A model generated the notes under the pieces. That model saw only the letters and a list, made by a program, of their open reading frames with translations, had not been told where the DNA came from and made no database searches. A stretch of DNA of 8,636 bases from JANWKQ01 sp040376605 (lineage in GTDB: Bacteria; Bacteroidota; Bacteroidia; CAIKAF01), in the NCBI GenBank assembly GCA_040376605.1, contig JBEIQI010000123.1, forward strand, positions 1-8,636, in the 5' to 3' direction. The position numbers and the translations under genes are program-made. Positions 4,757-8,636 of the stretch are shown here, one piece after another. Every line of letters starts with the position of its first letter. Position 1 is the first letter of the stretch.

Positions 4757-5959
4757 ATGTTAGAAGGTAAAAAAGTATTGGTCGGAATTTCAGGTGGTAT
4801 TGCCGCTTATAAAATTCCATACCTAATACGTCTTTTGGTGAAAAATGGAGCAGAAGTAAAGGTGATGATGACTCCATCCGCATCTGATTTTGTAACCCCT
4901 CTAACCTTAGCAACCGTTTCTAAAAATCCAATCCTTACTGAGTTTTTTCATTCAGAAACTGGCGAATGGTATAATCATGTGGAGTTAGCTCTTTGGGCTG
5001 ACCTAATGGTAATTGCCCCCTTAACGGCCAATACCCTTTCGAAAATGGCCAATGGTCAGGCTGATAATTTATTACTGGCAACTTATATGTCTGCCAAATG
5101 TCCGGTGATGTTTGCCCCGGCCATGGATTTGGATATGTATCAACATCCATCTACCAAATTAAATATCGAAAAACTCATTAGCTACGGCAACCTTTTGATA
5201 CCGGCTACCACCGGCGAATTAGCCAGCGGTTTATCAGGAGAAGGTAGATTAGAAGAGCCTGAAAAAATATTCGAAAAAATAAAGGATTTTTTTTTTGAAA
5301 GAAAAACCTTAACCGGAAAAAAAATAGTTGTAACCGCAGGGCCCACTTATGAGGCAATTGATCCGGTTCGTTTTATCGGCAATCATTCAAGTGGGAAAAT
5401 GGGTATAGACATTGCAGATGAGTTGGCGAACAGAGGGGCTGAGGTTGTTTTGGTTTGCGGACCATCTTCTATCCTTCATAAAAACGGAAAGGTACATCGG
5501 ATTAATGTGACTTCTTCTGACGAAATGTTTTTTGCTACTACGGAGGCCTTTAAAATGGCAGATGCCGCTATATTAGCCGCAGCCGTTGCGGATTATAAGC
5601 CCAAAGAAGTTGCCGATTTTAAAATAAAAAAGAAATCGGATGACATGAATATTGAATTGGTAAAAACCCATGATATATTAGCTACGTTAGGAAAATCCAA
5701 AACAGAGAAGCAGGTTTTGGTGGGGTTTGCTTTGGAAACGAATAATGAATTGGAGAACGCGAAAGATAAGCTCATCCGAAAAAACCTTGATTTTATTGTA
5801 TTAAACTCCTTAAAGAATCCGGGTGCAGGATTTAAGTATGCTACCAATCAGGTTACCATCGTTCATAAAGACAATAAAGTAGAAGATTTTAAGTTAAAAT
5901 CCAAGGAAGAAGTAGCCAGAGATATCGTAAATACATTGGCAGAAAAACTCAACGCATGA
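4757..5959 (+). CDS. coaBC: bifunctional phosphopantothenoylcysteine decarboxylase / phosphopantothenate-cysteine ligase (CoaBC, Dfp)
   Basis: A 400-residue cytoplasmic enzyme for two steps of coenzyme A synthesis. CoaB joins 4'-phosphopantothenate to cysteine, and the FMN-dependent CoaC domain decarboxylates the product. CoaC spans about 1-175: the FMN-binding GISGGIAAYK (10-19), catalytic His74 in NHVELALWAD, PAMDLDMY (121-128) and GELASGLSGEGR (153-164). CoaB spans about 186-398: VTAGPTYEAIDPVRFIGNHS (192-211), AAVADYKPKE (275-284), KIKKK (289-293) and GFALETNNE (323-331). Compared with E. coli Dfp, the clamp asparagine (N125) is Asp124 and the reductive-step cysteine (C158) is Ser157; I recall both as usual in Bacteroidota. 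A tract of ten T encodes DFFFE at the domain junction. Full family length. The stop codon overlaps the start of the next gene by 4 bases (ATGA), which suggests translational coupling. Confidence 0.95.
   Translation: MLEGKKVLVGISGGIAAYKIPYLIRLLVKNGAEVKVMMTPSASDFVTPLTLATVSKNPILTEFFHSETGEWYNHVELALWADLMVIAPLTANTLSKMANGQADNLLLATYMSAKCPVMFAPAMDLDMYQHPSTKLNIEKLISYGNLLIPATTGELASGLSGEGRLEEPEKIFEKIKDFFFERKTLTGKKIVVTAGPTYEAIDPVRFIGNHSSGKMGIDIADELANRGAEVVLVCGPSSILHKNGKVHRINVTSSDEMFFATTEAFKMADAAILAAAVADYKPKEVADFKIKKKSDDMNIELVKTHDILATLGKSKTEKQVLVGFALETNNELENAKDKLIRKNLDFIVLNSLKNPGAGFKYATNQVTIVHKDNKVEDFKLKSKEEVARDIVNTLAEKLNA
5287..5296 (+). other. T10 homopolymer at the CoaC/CoaB domain junction, potential slippage site
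   Basis: Ten T in a row encode part of Asp177 and Phe178-180. If RNA polymerase added one T, the next codon would be TGA (a 180-residue product). If it dropped one, the frame would read LKEKP and stop at TAA 5310-5312 (a 184-residue product). Either product would be a complete CoaC domain without CoaB. Slippage is an inference; the tract and both stops are in the sequence. Confidence 0.5.
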
Positions 5960-6879
5960 AAAGATTTTTAATCATAGTCATCATTACTTTTGTTTTCAAT
6001 TCCGTATTGAAAGCTCAGGAGATTAAATGTAATGTTACGGTTAACAGCAATCAAATTGCACAAGTAGAAAAGGACATTTTCAACGCCTTACAAAAGGGAA
6101 TTTTTGAATTTGTAAATAATACCGTTTGGACAGAAGATGTATTTGCTGAGCATGAAAAGATCGAAGCTTCTATATTTATCAATTTAACGGAACAAGTAAA
6201 GGATGGAAACGGTCAGGTAGTTGCTGATCAATACAAGGGAACCATTTCTGTACAATCGAGAAGAAGAGTTTATAATACTACTTATGATTGTCAGTTACTC
6301 AACTATCAGGATAATAATTTTACTTTTTCATATATCCCCTTTCAGCAATTTTATTATTCCGAAACCTCTAGCATGAGCAATCTTACAGCGGTAATTGCTT
6401 TTTATTGTTATATGATGATTGGTTTAGATTACGATTCATTTTCACCCAATGGAGGAGATAAATATTTAGGAAAAGCCTTGAATATTGTTAATATGTCGCA
6501 GAATCTGCCAGAGCCGGGTTGGAAAGCAAGTGAGACGTCTAATCGGTATTATATGATCAACGATTATATGAATCCAGCCTTTAAACCATTAAGGGATTTA
6601 ATGTACAATTACCATCGATTAGGTTATGATGTTATGAGCTCCGATTTACCCGGTGGTAAAAAAGTTGTATTTGATGCCTTAAAAAGTCTGGATAAAATTT
6701 GGAGTCAGCGTCCCAATGCTTTTCTATTGCAAATCTTTTTTAGTACCAAAAGAAATGAAATTATGGATATGTTAAAGGAATCAAAGGCTACCGAAAAAGT
6801 AGAACTTATTCCTATTCTTAAAAAGGTAGATCCTTCGCAAAGTTCCAAGTATGATGCATTAGTGGGTGATCCACAGTAA
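5956..6879 (+). CDS. porD: DUF4835 family protein, type IX secretion-associated PorD
   Basis: A 307-residue exported protein of the DUF4835 family, which annotation pipelines name PorD after the Porphyromonas gingivalis type IX secretion and gliding gene set. The signal peptide has KR, the hydrophobic core FLIIVIITFVF and a probable cleavage after VLKA (residue 20), giving a mature start QEIKCNVTVNSNQI that is diagnostic of the family. Further typical blocks are KGIFEFVNNTVWTEDVF (36-52), EASIFINLTEQ, SVQSRRRVYNTTYDC, FYCYMMIGLDYDSF and KVELIPILKKVDPSQSSKY near the end. There is no lipobox or membrane segment after the signal, so it is probably periplasmic. It overlaps coaBC by 4 bases and probably closes the bamD operon. 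Its biochemical role in secretion is not established from sequence. The length matches complete family members. Confidence 0.88.
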   Translation: MKRFLIIVIITFVFNSVLKAQEIKCNVTVNSNQIAQVEKDIFNALQKGIFEFVNNTVWTEDVFAEHEKIEASIFINLTEQVKDGNGQVVADQYKGTISVQSRRRVYNTTYDCQLLNYQDNNFTFSYIPFQQFYYSETSSMSNLTAVIAFYCYMMIGLDYDSFSPNGGDKYLGKALNIVNMSQNLPEPGWKASETSNRYYMINDYMNPAFKPLRDLMYNYHRLGYDVMSSDLPGGKKVVFDALKSLDKIWSQRPNAFLLQIFFSTKRNEIMDMLKESKATEKVELIPILKKVDPSQSSKYDALVGDPQ

Positions 6880-7072
6880 TCATTAGCAACTGTTTATCAT
6901 TTTATTTTGTGTTTGGTTAGGGATTATATATCTTATAGTAGATCATTTCGACAGATTTTATGGCAAAAAGTTTTGGCAACTATATATTTTCTGTTTCAAC
7001 TAATCATTCAACTGCGTTGAAAACTGATGGTAATTACATTACGGAGTTCAGTAAGCTAATTATTTACTTTCC

Positions 7073-7080
7073 TAATTTTG
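7073..7080 (+). promoter_or_regulatory. candidate -7 box directly before recN
   Basis: TAATTTTG, identical to the bamD -7 box, ends 7 bases before the recN ATG. Transcription would begin about 7084-7086, giving a leader of only a few bases. No TTG lies at the proper distance upstream (the closest is TTC at 7047-7049 with a 23-base spacer), so the match is partial. The rest of the 6880-7072 spacer is AT-rich and holds only a small TTCAAC-TGC-GTTGAA hairpin (7007-7021) with no T-run. Confidence 0.4.
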
Positions 7081-7087
7081 AACCACT

Positions 7088-8636
7088 ATGCTACAAACCC
7101 TGTATATAAAAAACTATGCACTTATCGATGAAACTCGTGTAGAGTTTCATAATGGGTTAGTTACCATTACCGGAGAAACTGGGGCGGGTAAATCAATATT
7201 ATTAGGTGCGTTGGGTTTAATTATTGGCAATAGAGCCGACACCACAGTTCTCAGGGATAAGGATAACAAATGTATTGTAGAGGGTATTTTTGATATTAGC
7301 CGACTACAATTGACCAGGTTTTTTCAAGAGAATGAACTCGATTTTGATGAATTATGCATCATTCGAAGAGAAATATTACCCGGTGGAAAGTCGAGAGCAT
7401 TTGTTAATGATTCACCGGTTCAACTAACCGTTTTAAAATCGCTAACCGACCTTTTAATTGATATTCATTCACAGCATGAAACCTTACAACTTCGGGACGA
7501 TCATTTTCAATTAAAGATCCTGGATTTATTTGCAGATCATGATCTTGAATTAGATACTTATAAAAGAGGATTAAGGCAATTAAAGGAAAAGGAACATGAG
7601 CTATTTGACTTGAGAGACAAAGAAGCTAGAATAAAATCAGAACATGAATTTATAGCCTTCCAGTATAACGAGTTAAGCGAGGCCGGATTAATAGAGGATG
7701 AGCAACAGTTATTAGAAACTGAACTCACCCGAGGAGAAAATGCGGAGGAAATTAAAATCATTACCTCTGCTGCTATTCATGAAATTTCTGAATCCGAATC
7801 GAATATTTTAGGTAAAATTCATGCGATAAAAAACTCTTTTCAAAAATTAGGTTCGGTAGATAAGGAGTTTGAGCAAGTTACAGACAGATTGAACCAATTG
7901 TATCAAGAACTCAAAGATATCCTTGGATTGGTTGAATCGATTGCCGATCAAACAGATTTTGATCCAAATAGAAAACAAACCATAGAAGAAAGGTTAGACC
8001 TGATTTATACCCTTCAAAAGAAACATCGGTCTCAATCGGTGTCCGACCTTTTGGGATTGATTCAAGAACTTGAATCTAAGTTAGAATTTGGGGCAGGATT
8101 TGATGATACGATCCATCGATTGGAAAAAGAGATCGAAGTCGACAGAACAAATCTTATTCGATTAGCTCAACAAATTAGTGTTCAACGGAAGAAGTCTGCC
8201 ATTGCTTTTGAAAAAGATGTCCTACAAATTCTTCAAGTTCTTGGGCTAGCTGAAGCTCAATTTAAAATACAAATAGAATCTTCTGGGGAGCTGAATAAAT
8301 ATGGATGTGATAAAATAAAATATTTGTTCTCTGCTAATAAAGGAATGTCATTAGAAGAGGTGGTAAAGGTAGCATCGGGTGGTGAAATATCCCGACTCAT
8401 GTTAGCCATAAAGGCCTTGGTTTCTACGCGTAAAAATCAACCTACTATTATTTTTGATGAGATCGATTCAGGGGTCTCCGGAAATATTGCTGATAAACTC
8501 GGGCAAGTGATGCAAAAGATGGGAAAAAGTCAGCAAGTGATTGCCATTACCCATTTACCTCAAATAGCCAGTAAAGGTAATTTGCATATTAAAGTGGAAA
8601 AAAAAGAGGTTAATAAGAAAACGATTTCCATTTTAC
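7088..8636 (+). CDS. recN: DNA repair protein RecN (SMC-like ATPase), 3' end beyond the window
   Basis: 516 complete codons are visible without a stop, so roughly the last 35 residues of a usual 550-residue RecN are missing. RecN is an SMC-family ATPase acting on double-strand breaks in recombinational repair, in the cytoplasm at DNA. Seen: MLQTLYIKNYALIDE start, Walker A GETGAGKS (29-36), a Q-loop area DIHSQHETLQL (about 136-146), a long charged coiled-coil region (about 155-380), the ABC signature VASGGEISRLM (428-438), Walker B PTIIFDEIDSGVSG (452-465) and the H-loop ITHLPQIAS with His489. ATG 7088 is chosen because the family begins with ML..L.I.N(F/Y)A(L/I). It lies 208 bases after porD with a candidate promoter of its own. 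No LexA-type operator is evident. I checked the frame codon by codon and found no frameshift. Confidence 0.96.
   Translation, partial: MLQTLYIKNYALIDETRVEFHNGLVTITGETGAGKSILLGALGLIIGNRADTTVLRDKDNKCIVEGIFDISRLQLTRFFQENELDFDELCIIRREILPGGKSRAFVNDSPVQLTVLKSLTDLLIDIHSQHETLQLRDDHFQLKILDLFADHDLELDTYKRGLRQLKEKEHELFDLRDKEARIKSEHEFIAFQYNELSEAGLIEDEQQLLETELTRGENAEEIKIITSAAIHEISESESNILGKIHAIKNSFQKLGSVDKEFEQVTDRLNQLYQELKDILGLVESIADQTDFDPNRKQTIEERLDLIYTLQKKHRSQSVSDLLGLIQELESKLEFGAGFDDTIHRLEKEIEVDRTNLIRLAQQISVQRKKSAIAFEKDVLQILQVLGLAEAQFKIQIESSGELNKYGCDKIKYLFSANKGMSLEEVVKVASGGEISRLMLAIKALVSTRKNQPTIIFDEIDSGVSGNIADKLGQVMQKMGKSQQVIAITHLPQIASKGNLHIKVEKKEVNKKTISIL

Noticed and set aside
4935..5150. Minus-strand 71-residue frame
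   Set aside because: Antisense to coaBC in the conserved FMN domain; composition is not protein-like.
5593..5847. Minus-strand 84-residue frame
   Set aside because: Antisense to the CoaB domain, rich in Phe and Ser as expected from reversed Lys/Glu codons.
7007..7021. TTCAAC-TGC-GTTGAA hairpin as a porD terminator or regulatory RNA
   Set aside because: Only six base pairs with a three-base loop and no following T-run; expected by chance in DNA of this composition.
7558..7761. Minus-strand 67-residue frame
   Set aside because: Antisense to the RecN coiled coil; Ser/Leu-rich low-complexity shadow.

Overview
The window looks like chromosomal DNA of a Bacteroidota (Bacteroidetes) bacterium. 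The evidence is the plus-strand gene order bamD - rpoZ - coaBC - DUF4835/porD - recN, a block characteristic of this phylum. It is supported by the Bacteroidota form of the omega subunit, promoter boxes of the phylum-specific TAnnTTTG type, A-rich translation starts without strong Shine-Dalgarno sequences, and AT-rich DNA. I cannot place it below phylum from the sequence alone.

Left part (1-1909, minus strand): a loosely packed, partly decayed region. It holds a DUF1801 (YdhG/Fra-like) gene with a one-base frameshift in a homopolymer, running off the window edge. Next is an unrecognised 155-residue frame with no ATG start, then about 270 bases without an intact gene that contain a possible coding remnant, then a lipoprotein built from short tyrosine-rich strand-turn-strand units.

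Middle (1956-3383): a minus-strand PLP-dependent alpha-oxoamine synthase gene (serine palmitoyltransferase or cysteate acyltransferase type). It is followed by a REP-like intergenic repeat and a strong hairpin terminator. Its promoter shares a near-perfect palindrome with the promoter of the plus-strand operon, so the two units diverge from one point.

Right part (3474-8636, plus strand): bamD (outer-membrane protein assembly lipoprotein), rpoZ (RNA polymerase omega), coaBC (two steps of coenzyme A synthesis), the DUF4835/PorD protein linked to type IX secretion, then recN (SMC-like repair ATPase, cut by the window end). The first four are tightly spaced, and coaBC and porD overlap by 4 bases, so they probably form one operon. 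recN follows a 208-base gap and has its own candidate promoter almost on its start codon. The set joins envelope biogenesis (BamD, PorD, and probably the lipid enzyme across the divergent promoter) with housekeeping genes.

I see no mobile element, CRISPR array, RNA gene or clearly new multi-gene system. The most interesting signals are small: the palindromic divergent promoter, a ten-T tract at the CoaC/CoaB domain junction where slippage in either direction would stop translation, the near-leaderless recN promoter, the homopolymer frameshift and the REP-like repeat.
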